A stretch of DNA of 64,000 bases from Novosphingobium sp. (GCA_017744735.1 JAGIAR010000011.1:1-64000); one strand, 5' to 3'. Counted from the stretch's first letter, positions 17,170-26,280 are shown. A program made the numbers and translations. The notes: generated by a model from the sequence alone, not told the origin.

Positions 17170-18558
17170 GCGGCGCGCCGCGCGATCGGCGGGCACGCTC
17201 AGTGTGAAGCGGGCGCCCTTCCCCGGCGCACTCTCCACCGTCAGCTCGCCGCCCATCGCCCGCGCAAGCCGCCGCGAGATATAGAGGCCGAGCCCCGATC
17301 CGCCGTCCCCACTGCGACCGAGCCGCTCGAACTTTTCGAACACCTTGGCCTGCTGTTCGGTACTCAGCCCCTGCCCCTGGTCGGCCACGGTGACGCAGGC
17401 CATGCCGTCTCCGCCGTCGCTCGGGCCCGTCAGCCTGACCCAGATCTGCGAGCCCTCGGGCGTGTAGCGGATCGCATTGCCGATCAGATTGAGCAGCACC
17501 TGGAGGACCCGGCGAAATTCGCCGATCGCGGGCACGCTCTCGTCATGATCCGGGGCATCGATCCGGATCCCGCGCTCCTGCGCCCGGACACCGAGAATCC
17601 CCACCGCCCGGCGGGCCACGTCCGCAAGGTCGATATGATCGGGCGCGGTGGTGAATTCGGCAGCCTCGACCACTTCGAGGTCGGCAAGGTCGTCGATCAA
17701 GGCCAGCAGATGCTGCCCAGCTGCCGCGATATCCGCCGCGTAATTGCTGTATTCCTCCGCCAGCGGGCCGGCGAGGCGGGTGCGGATCGTCTCGGCATTG
17801 GCGATGATCCGCGCGATCGGCTGGCGCAGCACCGGCGCGACGTCGCGCCCGATCACCGCACCGGCCGATCTCGACGGCATGGCGACGGGCGCCTGGCGCG
17901 CGGCCGGCGGTTGCTCGGCCGTAAGATAGAGCTCGAAGCCGGCGGAGCCCGGATCGGGCGCACCCAGCGGCACCAGGCTCGCTTTCCACTCGCGCGTCGA
18001 GCCGGGGAGCTTGACTTGCGCGCCGTCGAGCAGACGCCAGTGGAGCGGCTGCTGGTGCTGGCTGCCGGCAACTTCGATGAAGTCGGTCCAGGGCCGGCCC
18101 ACGCCGTCGCGCATCTGCTGCGCCAGCCTCTCGAGCTCGGGGGCCGAGGTATCGGCGGAGAGGACGCCCTGGCGCGGGTCGAGCCGCGCGGTCAACTCGG
18201 CCAATTCACGGTCGATCTCGGCGCTCAACTGCGCGGAACTCGCTGGATCCTCGGGCGCGAGCGGCGCGGCCTGCCAGTTCGCCAGTCCGATGTCGCATCC
18301 ACCCGTGCCACCCTGGTCCGGGGTCACCTCGATCCATGCGGTCACGGTCTCGCGTTCGTCCTGCGCCTGGATCGGTCGCGCCAGCTTGAGCCCGAACCGG
18401 CGAGCCTTGCGCACCAGTTCGAGCAGCGCCGGGGTCGCGATCACTCCCGGCAGCTCTCCCCCGCTGCGCAATTGCAGGCCGGCCAGCAATTCGTCGGCCT
18501 CGACCAGACGGTCGTCGGCATCGCTGCGCGCGCGAGCGAGATAGGGGCCAACCGCCAT
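17167..18558 (-). CDS. Histidine-kinase-like protein lacking the phospho-acceptor histidine
   Basis: This is a 463-residue soluble protein. Residues 1-125 are an unassigned N-terminal region, and about 130-235 a PAS-like region. A DHp-like helix pair follows (about 238-300), then a complete HATPase_c domain with N-box NLIGNAIRYTPEG, G1 DQGQGLS, F-box KVFEKFERLGR and G2 GGSGLGLYISR. The H-box position reads APVLRQPIARI instead of SHELRTPL, so Pro242 stands where the histidine should be and Val where the glutamate should be. It can probably bind ATP but cannot autophosphorylate at the canonical site. It lies 2 nt after the upstream helical-protein gene, as the last gene of a four-gene minus-strand run. 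A signalling scaffold like DivL (Tyr in place of His) is the nearest known analogy. Confidence 0.85.
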   Translation of the reverse strand: MAVGPYLARARSDADDRLVEADELLAGLQLRSGGELPGVIATPALLELVRKARRFGLKLARPIQAQDERETVTAWIEVTPDQGGTGGCDIGLANWQAAPLAPEDPASSAQLSAEIDRELAELTARLDPRQGVLSADTSAPELERLAQQMRDGVGRPWTDFIEVAGSQHQQPLHWRLLDGAQVKLPGSTREWKASLVPLGAPDPGSAGFELYLTAEQPPAARQAPVAMPSRSAGAVIGRDVAPVLRQPIARIIANAETIRTRLAGPLAEEYSNYAADIAAAGQHLLALIDDLADLEVVEAAEFTTAPDHIDLADVARRAVGILGVRAQERGIRIDAPDHDESVPAIGEFRRVLQVLLNLIGNAIRYTPEGSQIWVRLTGPSDGGDGMACVTVADQGQGLSTEQQAKVFEKFERLGRSGDGGSGLGLYISRRLARAMGGELTVESAPGKGARFTLSVPADRAARR

Positions 18559-18560
18559 CG

Positions 18561-19508
18561 TCAGGCCGCCGGATAGGGCGCGGAGGATCCCAGCAGCGCG
18601 GCCGCGCGATCGGACCGGACATGCTCGAGCCCGGCCGGCGGGGCGGCGTCGGGATGGAAATAGGCCAATTGCTGCGCGACCGTTGCCGGCTTGAGCCCGG
18701 TCGCGCGTAGGGCGAGTGCAAGCCGCGCCAACTGACGGTCATTCGTCGCGATCGCCGTGAGGTCGCGGTCCTGGCCAGACCCGATCGCCAGAGCGGTAAG
18801 GAAAATCGCGATCCCGGCGTGGTCCGCCGAAAGTGCGGCCAGCGCCCCGCCGCCCATGCCCGTCACGAGCCGCGAAAGCAGACCGAGCCGGCTCCGGCTC
18901 TCGTCGAATGCGGCCCGCAGCGCGATTCCGGCAGCCTCCGCACTCGCGGCATCGGCGGCGTCCGACAGGACCCGCAAGGCCACCAGCGCCGTGTGGAACA
19001 GATCACCGGGCAGTTCCGCGAGCGGAAGCTCCATCCGGCGCAAGCTCTGGACGAACCGCGCCTGGGCCGCCAGCGCGGTCATCGCCGCGGCGGCCGTATC
19101 CGGATCGCTCGAGGCGATCAGCGCCTGGAGCAGCGGCGACAGAACCGGATCCGCGCCATTGCGCAGGTGGAGACGCTCGGCCAGCTGCCATTCGATCGTC
19201 AGCGCATGCAGATGGTTGAGCAGCGCCGGCCGCCCCAGCAGCGCGCCCGCCAACCGCTCGATCCGCTGTGCTACGAAACCTTCGGGATGTTCCTCGCCCG
19301 CCGCAGCCGCCTGGGCGTAAAGCAATTGCCGGGCGAGATCCTCGATCATCCCACGGACCCGGGCAACGATCTCGTCGCTGAACAGCGAATGATCGTCGGT
19401 TGCGAGCAGGTGGCGCAGGACCGGGCCGAGCGTGCCGATCATGGCATCGCCTTCCGCCAGTTCCAGGCGCAATGCGTCCTCGACGCTCTGGTCGCTAAAC
19501 TCGGTCAT
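18561..19508 (-). CDS. Conserved all-helical protein of unknown function
   Basis: I do not recognise this 315-residue family. The sequence is almost entirely predicted alpha-helix, alanine/leucine-rich, without signal peptide, membrane segments or cysteine motifs. It is acidic at the N-terminus (MTEFSDQSVEDALRLELAEGD). Mid-protein repeats of about 35-40 residues (for example HTALVALRVLSDAADAASAE) give a helical-repeat feel, loosely like DUF2336 proteins, but this is only an impression. It sits between the membrane nucleotidyltransferase-like gene (35 nt upstream) and the kinase-like gene (2 nt downstream). Tight spacing suggests it works with the degenerate kinase. Confidence 0.75.
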   Translation of the reverse strand: MTEFSDQSVEDALRLELAEGDAMIGTLGPVLRHLLATDDHSLFSDEIVARVRGMIEDLARQLLYAQAAAAGEEHPEGFVAQRIERLAGALLGRPALLNHLHALTIEWQLAERLHLRNGADPVLSPLLQALIASSDPDTAAAAMTALAAQARFVQSLRRMELPLAELPGDLFHTALVALRVLSDAADAASAEAAGIALRAAFDESRSRLGLLSRLVTGMGGGALAALSADHAGIAIFLTALAIGSGQDRDLTAIATNDRQLARLALALRATGLKPATVAQQLAYFHPDAAPPAGLEHVRSDRAAALLGSSAPYPAA

Positions 19509-19543
19509 ACTCTGTCCCTTATGCCCGCATTAGCGGCACTTGG

Positions 19544-20731
19544 TTAAGTCCGTGTTAGCCGTGCGATGCCGAGAATTGCGCCAATCAGGGACAGTGAGAC
19601 GAGTTCGATGGCGGGCAACAGAGCGTGGCCCAGCGCGGCCGCGGCGAGCACCAGCGCGAGTAGCGCACGATCCTCTGCCAGTTCGCCCCATTTCGCCGGG
19701 ATCAAACCACCCGCTGCGCGGGCCGAGCCGAGCAGGACAAGCGCCGGATAAAGGCGTTCCGCCATGCTGCCGGACAGCGCCAGCGCAAGCACCGCCACGA
19801 GCAGCACGTCGACCACGATCGCCGCGGCCGGAAGCATGCGATCCCGTCGTTCGCCGGTCATCGAACCGGCCTGGGCGAAGGATCCGAGCGCCTCGCCTGC
19901 TTCCAGCGCGAGCCACCCCAATCCGCAGGCGAAGATGCCCAGCGCCGGCACCCCCAGTGCCGCGGCGGTCACGCCCAATATCCCGCCAAGAACGCCGCCG
20001 CTCGCCAGAAAGGCCGGCTTCCAGCCCTTGGCGAGCAATTTTGTTCCTGCCGCGCGCATTGCAACACGGGCTGCCGCCCGGCCGGGAGCGAACCGCGGCG
20101 GCGGGGGCACGTGGCGGCGAAACCATTCGGGTTCGAGCTCGGCAAGCTGCGCCTTTCCAGCCACCATCGCCCAGCGCCGCTCCGCCAGCGCGGCTTCGGG
20201 CAGATTGCGCAGAGGTACCCGGCCCTGCAGCGCGATCCGCAGCAGCGCGGAAATCGTGTCGCAATCGGGCGGGAGCTGCGTCAGCCGTTCCACGAGCCGG
20301 CCGGGCATGGCGAGCACCCCGGCCCAGGCATGGTTGAGGTCGATCCGCTCGAAACCTGCCGCGATCCCGCCCTCCACCGGAAGCACCAGAACCCCGGGAC
20401 CGCTTTCGAGCGCCACCTTCGCTTCGGGGGCCGCGGGGAGCAGGCCTTCGGAGATCACGATCAATTCGTCGCCCGCATTGACCAGCCCGGCCAGCGGACG
20501 CGGTCCGGCGATCAGGTTGAACTTGGTGCCCGCGGCTTCGGCATGGTGCTGGAGACCGATCAGCCCGGTATCGAAACCTTGCGACAGGCACACGATCCGC
20601 TCGCAGCCGAGCGAAAGCGCGAGGTCGAGCTGCCGCTCGGCCAGGCTCCTGCCGGCAAGCGCAAGCGTCGCCAATGGCGTATCGGGCGCGTCAGGAGCGC
20701 GTTGGAGCAGTGAAATCAGGGCGACCCGCAT
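19544..20731 (-). CDS. Membrane protein with N-terminal nucleotidyltransferase-like domain
   Basis: This 395-residue protein has two parts. Residues about 1-210 resemble the Rossmann-like fold of sugar/choline nucleotidyltransferases: LATLALAGRSLAERQLDLALSLGCERIVCLS, ELIVISEGLLP, and VLVLPVEGGIAAGFERIDLNHAWAG. Residues about 230-395 carry four to six hydrophobic segments (FLASGGVLGGILGVTAAALG, AAAIVVDVLLVAVLALAL, LLALVLAAAALGHALL, VSLSLIGAILGI). No clear catalytic lysine or metal-binding DxD is evident, so activity is uncertain. It lies between the Hpt-like gene (45 nt upstream) and the helical protein, in the same run. Function unknown. Confidence 0.7.
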   Translation of the reverse strand: MRVALISLLQRAPDAPDTPLATLALAGRSLAERQLDLALSLGCERIVCLSQGFDTGLIGLQHHAEAAGTKFNLIAGPRPLAGLVNAGDELIVISEGLLPAAPEAKVALESGPGVLVLPVEGGIAAGFERIDLNHAWAGVLAMPGRLVERLTQLPPDCDTISALLRIALQGRVPLRNLPEAALAERRWAMVAGKAQLAELEPEWFRRHVPPPPRFAPGRAAARVAMRAAGTKLLAKGWKPAFLASGGVLGGILGVTAAALGVPALGIFACGLGWLALEAGEALGSFAQAGSMTGERRDRMLPAAAIVVDVLLVAVLALALSGSMAERLYPALVLLGSARAAGGLIPAKWGELAEDRALLALVLAAAALGHALLPAIELVSLSLIGAILGIARLTRT

Positions 20732-20776
20732 CGCGCCCGATTAGGGCAGCTCCCCGCGCCTGCCAAGCCGGGCGGA

Positions 20777-21085
20777 TCAGCTTTCCGACGTATTGAACTC
20801 GGTCAGGAAACGTTCGAGCTTGCGGATGACGACCGGCTCGCCCGGCGCCGCCTCCAGCGCTTCCTCCGCCAGCCCGATCAGACGTTCGGCGTGAAAGCTC
20901 GCGGCCAGACCCTTCAGCCGCATGGCCGCGACGTTCCAGTTGCCATCGCAACGCGCGCGGCGCAGCAGGTCGACGTGCAGGCCAAGGCTTTCGACAAAGG
21001 CGCCGCGGAGCTCCGCCAGCAGCGCGGGATCGTTCCCGGCGGCGGCGGCCAAAGTCGCATCGAGAGCACCGTTTTCGTAGGCCAT
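20777..21085 (-). CDS. Hpt-like domain protein lacking the phosphorylatable histidine
   Basis: This 102-residue single-domain helical protein matches the histidine phosphotransfer (Hpt) pattern, with FVESLGLHVDLL in the helix before the active site and AAMRLKGLAASFHAERLIGLAEEALE in the active helix. The canonical motif is aHxLKGsaxxxGa, and here the histidine position is Met55 (AMRLKG). The codon is a clear ATG on the minus strand (20921-20923). It therefore cannot accept a phosphoryl group in the usual way and may be a dimerisation or docking module. It is the first gene of a four-gene minus-strand run ending with the histidine-less kinase, and is divergent from the coiled-coil gene 68 nt away. 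Confidence 0.75.
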   Translation of the reverse strand: MAYENGALDATLAAAAGNDPALLAELRGAFVESLGLHVDLLRRARCDGNWNVAAMRLKGLAASFHAERLIGLAEEALEAAPGEPVVIRKLERFLTEFNTSES

Positions 21086-21153
21086 GGGCCGGGCTTAGGC
21101 GCACAAGGTTAAGCGGGGGTTTATTGTAACCCGGTCCGTGGTATTCTTGCGCT

Positions 21154-23526
21154 ATGAATGGGGCATCTCAAATCGCCGCGGTCGGTCAGAGCGACGCTCC
21201 CGCCGGCCAGCACACCGTAACCGCCGCAGCGGGCGGCGAAGCCGTTTACGAGCTGAACGAGGTCTACGAGGACGAGGAGCAAGCTCGCCCGCGCAATCTC
21301 GCCTGGATCGCCCCGACGCTGGCGATTCTGGCGGTCCTGGCCTGGAGCGGGTTCTTCGCCTTTGCCCATCAGGCCAGTTTGCTCGGCGGCGTGACGCCGG
21401 CGCAAGCGAGCGATCTTACGGTGCAATGGGCCGTCCCGGTGGTCCTGATCGTCGGCCTGTGGCTGCTGGCAATGCGGTCGAGCCGGCGCGAAGCGGTGCG
21501 GTTCGGCGAAGTCGCCCATTCGCTGCGCGGTGAGAGCGCTCAGCTTGAGACGCGACTGATCACGGTCAACCGCGAGCTCAGTCTCGCGCGCGATTTCATC
21601 GCCGCCCAGTCGCGCGATCTCGAATCGCTCGGCCGCGTCGCGAGCGAGCGGCTGGCCGACAATGCAGAGCGCATGTCGACGCTGATCCACGCCAACACCG
21701 CACAGATCGAATCGATCGCAAGTGTCAGCACTACTGCACTTGAGAACATGGACAAACTGCGCACGGAGCTGCCGGTAGTCGCCAATTCCGCACGCGACGT
21801 TACCAGCCAGATCGGCAACGCCGGGCGCACCGCGCGATCGGAGATCGCGGAACTGATTGCCGGGCTTCAGCGCGTCAACGAATTCGGCGACGCCGGCACC
21901 AAGCTGATCGCCGGGCTGCAAGGCCAGATCGACACGGCGATGGCGAGCTTCGAGACCCGCGCCAAGGGTCTCGGCGATGCCTCGATCCGGGTGATCGTGT
22001 CGCTCAATGAGCGGCTTGCCGCGCTCGAGGGTGAATGCGGCAGCGTGTCCGCCTCGATTCGCGAAACCGAAACCGCGGCGCTCGGCAACTGGGAAGCCTC
22101 GATCGAGCGCCTGCGTGCCGGGCTCGGCGAAGCGCTGCGCGAGATCGCCGAAATCGATTCGGCCGCGCTCGACCGCACCCGAGCCCGGCTGAGCGCCCTC
22201 GATGAAGAGGCGCGCCGCGTGGACACTGCAATGGTAGAGCGGGCCGAGAGCTTCATGGCGGAGATCGCCGCACGCCGCGCCACAAACGACGCGCAAATGG
22301 CCGAGATAGGCGAAGCGATCGAAGCGCGGCTGGCCGGCCTGGGCCAGATCGATGGCCTTATGGAAAATATCGCCGGCAGAAATACGCTGATCGGCGAGGA
22401 ACTGGCTGATGCGGTCGATCGGCTTTCGACGAAGCTAGCCGCGAACAGGGACATACTCGACGCGACGGGTGGCGCCATCGCGGGCCTGACCGATTCGAGC
22501 GCGCGCCTGCTCGATCTGATCCAGGCGGGATCCCGGCACAGCCGCGAGCAGTTGCCGGCCGCGATCGCGACTGCCGAAGCCCGCTTGGCCGATTTCGAGC
22601 AGCGCTCGCGGAATCTGGCGGAGGTGCTGGGCGAAGCGGCCGGTGCGGGCGAGAAACTGTCGGACCAGGTTGCCGCTGCGGAAGCGGGCGGCAAGGCACT
22701 GACCGAGGAGCTCGGAGCGCTCCACGCCGGCCTTGCCGAGCACGAGGCCGCCCACGCCGCGCGCATCGACGCACTGCGCCAGGCGCTCACGGCGCTGAGC
22801 GAGGAAAGCGGAGCGCTAACCCGGCGCGCGGACGGGGAACTGAACCAGGCGGTCGAGCGGCTGCAACAAAGCCTGCGCAGTACGCTCGACGAGTTCGGCA
22901 GCGGCCACAGCGCCGCAATCGACGGTCTCGCTTCGAGAATCGGGGAACAAAGCGCCGGTGCGATCGAGCGGGCCATCAAGCTGCAGGCGACCGAGGCGAT
23001 CGGCGCGCTCGAACAGGCGGCGGCCCATGCCAGCGGGGTCGGCCGCGAAGCCGCGCGGCAACTGCGCGATCAGCTTGCCAAGGTCGACGAACTGGCCGGC
23101 AATCTCGAAAACCGCGTCACCCGTGCGCGCGAGCGTGCCGAAGAGCAGGTAGACAACGATTTCGCACGCCGGGTCGCGCTGATTACCGAAAGCCTCAACT
23201 CGCATTCGATCGACATCGCCAAGGCGCTCTCGAACGACGTCACCGACACCGCCTGGGTTTCCTACCTGCGTGGCGACCGCGGCATCTTCACCCGCCGCGC
23301 GGTGCGCCTGCTCGACAATTCGGAGGCCCGCGAGATCGCCGAAATCTACGACCAGGATCGCGAGTTCCGCGAGCACGTGAGCCGCTACATCCACGATTTC
23401 GAAGGCATGCTGCGGACCATGCTCTCGACGCGGGACGGCAATGCCCTGGGGGTGACGTTGCTCTCTTCGGACATGGGCAAGCTCTACGTCGCCCTCGCCC
23501 AGGCGATCGAACGCCTGCGGAGCTGA
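21154..23526 (+). CDS. Large membrane-anchored coiled-coil protein
   Basis: This is a 790-residue protein. The N-terminal 45 residues are cytoplasmic and acidic. Two transmembrane helices follow (about 48-70 WIAPTLAILAVLAWSGFFAF; about 93-110 WAVPVVLIVGLWLLAM). Then come about 550 residues of Ala/Glu/Arg/Leu heptad-rich coiled coil, with repeats such as ETRAKGLGDASIRVIVSLNERL. A compact conserved C-terminal domain (about 690-790) contains DTAWVSYLRGDRGIFTRRAVRLL, EIAEIYDQDREFREHVSRYIHDFE and GVTLLSSDMGKLYVALAQAIER. Such proteins are often labelled ATPase in sphingomonads, but I see no Walker motif. It may be a cell-envelope or polarity scaffold. There is no Shine-Dalgarno, and TATTCT ends 6 nt before the ATG, so the mRNA may be leaderless. 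Confidence 0.85.
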   Translation: MNGASQIAAVGQSDAPAGQHTVTAAAGGEAVYELNEVYEDEEQARPRNLAWIAPTLAILAVLAWSGFFAFAHQASLLGGVTPAQASDLTVQWAVPVVLIVGLWLLAMRSSRREAVRFGEVAHSLRGESAQLETRLITVNRELSLARDFIAAQSRDLESLGRVASERLADNAERMSTLIHANTAQIESIASVSTTALENMDKLRTELPVVANSARDVTSQIGNAGRTARSEIAELIAGLQRVNEFGDAGTKLIAGLQGQIDTAMASFETRAKGLGDASIRVIVSLNERLAALEGECGSVSASIRETETAALGNWEASIERLRAGLGEALREIAEIDSAALDRTRARLSALDEEARRVDTAMVERAESFMAEIAARRATNDAQMAEIGEAIEARLAGLGQIDGLMENIAGRNTLIGEELADAVDRLSTKLAANRDILDATGGAIAGLTDSSARLLDLIQAGSRHSREQLPAAIATAEARLADFEQRSRNLAEVLGEAAGAGEKLSDQVAAAEAGGKALTEELGALHAGLAEHEAAHAARIDALRQALTALSEESGALTRRADGELNQAVERLQQSLRSTLDEFGSGHSAAIDGLASRIGEQSAGAIERAIKLQATEAIGALEQAAAHASGVGREAARQLRDQLAKVDELAGNLENRVTRARERAEEQVDNDFARRVALITESLNSHSIDIAKALSNDVTDTAWVSYLRGDRGIFTRRAVRLLDNSEAREIAEIYDQDREFREHVSRYIHDFEGMLRTMLSTRDGNALGVTLLSSDMGKLYVALAQAIERLRS

Positions 23527-23541
23527 CCTGCGGCCGGCTGT

Positions 23542-23862
23542 CTACACCGGATTGGTTGCGCTCGAGCTCGGTTTTTCCACCCCATAGTCCGTCGGCGCGT
23601 CGCCGTAGAAATTGAGGTCGTCCGCGGTGATCCAGCCAAAGGCGTAATTCGCCACAAACGCCGCGCACAGCACGGCCGAAAGGATCGTCGCCCGGATCGC
23701 AATCTGGCCGGGGCGGAAATCGACCGGGGCACTGTCGGCCTGGCCGGGGATCTTGTCGAGCCCCGCCTCTTCGTGAGTCTTCACTCCGAACGGCAGCAGG
23801 ATGAACGCGCTGATCACCCAGAACAGCAGGTAGACTGCGGCGATCGAAGTCCATCTCATCAT
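23542..23862 (-). CDS. DUF1467 family inner-membrane protein
   Basis: This 106-residue protein has two transmembrane helices (about 6-25 and 56-76) and the family signature LLPFGVKTHEE. The function of DUF1467 is unknown. The family is largely alphaproteobacterial and commonly sits downstream of rnj, as here (4 nt after the rnj stop). It is the last gene of the long nuo-birA-coaX-rnj run and converges on the coiled-coil gene. The ATG at 23862 is used. A second ATG one codon later is equally possible. Confidence 0.85.
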   Translation of the reverse strand: MMRWTSIAAVYLLFWVISAFILLPFGVKTHEEAGLDKIPGQADSAPVDFRPGQIAIRATILSAVLCAAFVANYAFGWITADDLNFYGDAPTDYGVEKPSSSATNPV

Positions 23863-23866
23863 CGCT

Positions 23867-25504
23867 TCATTCTCCCGCCAGTATCACTCGCGTCTGAGGT
23901 TTCTTGCCGCTCCAGCGCTGCGCCGCCCGGCGCGCGGCAAGCCGCGCCGCCTCCAGCACATCGCCCTCCTCGCGCCGCCGCAGCCGCTTCAGCGCATCGC
24001 GAATATCGTTGACCGCTTCCTCTACGAAGGCGTCGTAATCCTCGTCGAGCGGCAGGCCGATGCTCTGCACCGCGATCGAGCCTTTCGGACCCAGAACTAC
24101 CACCAGCACGCCGTCGCGCGCGATCCGGCGGCGCATGGTGATCGCCTCTCCGTCCGCCGGAACGATGATGTCCCCGTCGAGCACCAGCCTGCCGGTGAGG
24201 GTCTCGGCAATCTTGCCGGGCTTGCCGGGAGCGAGGCGGACGATATCGCCGTTCTTCTGGACGATTTGGCGCGCTATGCCGCTTTGCCCACCGAGCCGCG
24301 CCTGCTCCGTCATATGTCGCATCTCGCCATGGACAGGGACGAGGATTTCGGGCCGGAGCCAGCCATAAAGGGCTTCGAGCTCCGGACGCCCCGGGTGGCC
24401 CGAGACGTGGATCGGACTCTGGCGATCGGTCACCATAGCAATCCCCTTCTGGGCGAAGAGGTTCTGCACCCGCCCGATGGCGAGTTCGTTGCCCGGGATC
24501 TGGCGGCTGGAAAACAGCACCACGTCGCCTTCGGCCAGCTCGATCGGATGCTCGCCCTCGGCCATGCGCGCCAGCGCGGCACGCGGCTCGCCCTGCCCGC
24601 CGGTCGCGACGATTAGCACCTGTCCGCGGGGGAGCGCCATCGCGGTATCGAAATCGACCACTGGCGGAAGGTCCAGCAGATAGTTGTTTGCCCTGCCGAC
24701 CTCGATGATGCGGTCAAGCGACCGGCCTGCGACGCAGAGCTGGCGCCCGGTCGCCTTCGCGACCTCGCCCAGCGTATGCAAGCGCGCGACATTAGTCGCG
24801 AAAGTGGTCACCACGAGACGCTTGCCGCCATGGTTGGCGGCTTCCTTCAGCAGCCCGCGATAGACCTCGCCTTCCGAGCCCGACGGGGCCGGATTGAAAA
24901 CATTGGTCGAATCGCAAACCAGCGCGAGGATGCCCTGGTCCCCGATCCGGGTCAGCTCCTCGGCGGTCGCAGGCACCCCGACCAGCGGCTCGTCGTCGAG
25001 CTTCCAGTCGCCGGTGTGAAACACCCGGCCATAGGGCGTCTCGATCAGCAAGCCGTGCCCTTCGGCAATCGAATGGGCGAGCGGGATGTAGGAAATTGCG
25101 AAGGGGCCGAGATCGAACGCCTCGAGATCCTCGACCACGTTCAATTCGACCTTCTCGGCGATCCCGGCCTCTTCGAGCTTGCGCGTGATCAGGTCGGCGG
25201 TGAACGGCGTCGCATAGAGCGGCACCCCGAAATCGGCCGCGAAATAGGGGATCGCGCCGATATGGTCCTCGTGGCCATGGGTCAGGACGATGCCCACGAG
25301 ATCGTCGAGCCGCTCCTCGATGAAGGCGGGGTCGGCGAAGACCAGTTCGGTACCGGGATATTCGTTGGCTCCGAAGCTCATGCCCAGATCGACCATCAGC
25401 CACTTCCCGTCGCACCCATAGAGGTTGACGTTCATGCCGATTTCGCCCGATCCGCCGAGCGCCAGGAACAGCAATTCCCTTTCGGGCGTAAAATCTTTCT
25501 TCAA
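23867..25504 (-). CDS. rnj: Ribonuclease J
   Basis: RNase J is a 5'-3' exonuclease and endonuclease in mRNA decay and rRNA processing. The 545-residue protein has the metallo-beta-lactamase core with the zinc motif THGHEDH (H76, H78, D80, H81). The following histidine/aspartate positions are also present (HTGDWKLD), together with the beta-CASP domain ([28 protein letters not shown]) and the [10 protein letters not shown] and VPVHGE motifs. The C-terminal domain is short. Its start overlaps the coaX stop by 4 nt. With rne at 57.9 kb, this genome carries both major mRNA-decay endonuclease types. Confidence 0.97.
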   Translation of the reverse strand: MKKDFTPERELLFLALGGSGEIGMNVNLYGCDGKWLMVDLGMSFGANEYPGTELVFADPAFIEERLDDLVGIVLTHGHEDHIGAIPYFAADFGVPLYATPFTADLITRKLEEAGIAEKVELNVVEDLEAFDLGPFAISYIPLAHSIAEGHGLLIETPYGRVFHTGDWKLDDEPLVGVPATAEELTRIGDQGILALVCDSTNVFNPAPSGSEGEVYRGLLKEAANHGGKRLVVTTFATNVARLHTLGEVAKATGRQLCVAGRSLDRIIEVGRANNYLLDLPPVVDFDTAMALPRGQVLIVATGGQGEPRAALARMAEGEHPIELAEGDVVLFSSRQIPGNELAIGRVQNLFAQKGIAMVTDRQSPIHVSGHPGRPELEALYGWLRPEILVPVHGEMRHMTEQARLGGQSGIARQIVQKNGDIVRLAPGKPGKIAETLTGRLVLDGDIIVPADGEAITMRRRIARDGVLVVVLGPKGSIAVQSIGLPLDEDYDAFVEEAVNDIRDALKRLRRREEGDVLEAARLAARRAAQRWSGKKPQTRVILAGE

Positions 25505-26280
25505 GCCGCGCCTGCTCTCTCGGCGATGATTGCGAGACCGTCCAGGGTCAGGTCGGCATCTACCGCGTCGAATATGTCTGTATGCTGATCGAACAGGATC
25601 GCGAGCCCGCCGGTCGCGACCACTTTCGCCGGGCGGCCGATCTCGGCGCGCAATTTCGCGATCAGGCCTTCCATCATCGCGACATAGCCCCAGAAGATCC
25701 CGATCAGCATCTGGCTTTCGGTGTTGCGCCCGATCACGCTGCCGGATTCCGGCGCCTCGATAGCGATGCGCGGGAGCTTGGCGGTGTTGCCGACCAGCGC
25801 ATCGAGCGAGAGATTGATGCCTGGCGCGATGATCCCGCCCTTGTAGACTCCGCCGAAGTCGATCACGTCGAACGTCGTGGCGGTGCCGAAATCGACCACG
25901 ATCAGGTCGCCCGCATATTTCGCATGGGCAGCGACCGCATTGACCGCACGGTCCGCACCGAGCGAACCCGGTTCATCGACATCGATCTCGAAATCCCAGG
26001 CGGCCCGCCCCTCGCCCGCGACCAGCGCCTCGACCCCGAAATACTTGCTCGCGAGCACTTGCAGATTGTGCAGCGCGCGCGGGACCACGGTTGCAACCAC
26101 CACCTGCGTCACTTCCTCGCGCGCGATCTTCTCGATCGCCATGAGTTGCAGCAGCCAGACCGCGTATTCGTCGCCGGTCCGGCGCGGATCGGTGGCGATC
26201 CGCCAGCGGGCCTTGATCGTTCGGCCATCGAACAGGGCGAACACCACATTGGTGTTCCCGACGTCGCAGGCGAGCAGCAT
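25501..26280 (-). CDS. coaX: Type III pantothenate kinase
   Basis: CoaX phosphorylates pantothenate, the first step of coenzyme A synthesis. The 259-residue ASKHA-fold protein has [18 protein letters not shown] (phosphate-1), [11 protein letters not shown] with the catalytic aspartate, [14 protein letters not shown] (phosphate-2), and a C-terminal [11 protein letters not shown] (adenosine motif). Length is normal. It overlaps birA by 1 nt (TGATG) upstream and rnj by 4 nt downstream, so translation is coupled throughout birA-coaX-rnj. Confidence 0.97.
   Translation of the reverse strand: MLLACDVGNTNVVFALFDGRTIKARWRIATDPRRTGDEYAVWLLQLMAIEKIAREEVTQVVVATVVPRALHNLQVLASKYFGVEALVAGEGRAAWDFEIDVDEPGSLGADRAVNAVAAHAKYAGDLIVVDFGTATTFDVIDFGGVYKGGIIAPGINLSLDALVGNTAKLPRIAIEAPESGSVIGRNTESQMLIGIFWGYVAMMEGLIAKLRAEIGRPAKVVATGGLAILFDQHTDIFDAVDADLTLDGLAIIAERAGAA

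Noticed and set aside
17167-21085. Interpreting the histidine-less kinase and Hpt genes as pseudogenes
   Set aside because: All frames are full length with tight operon spacing, and the kinase retains its ATP-binding motifs, which is unlike decay.
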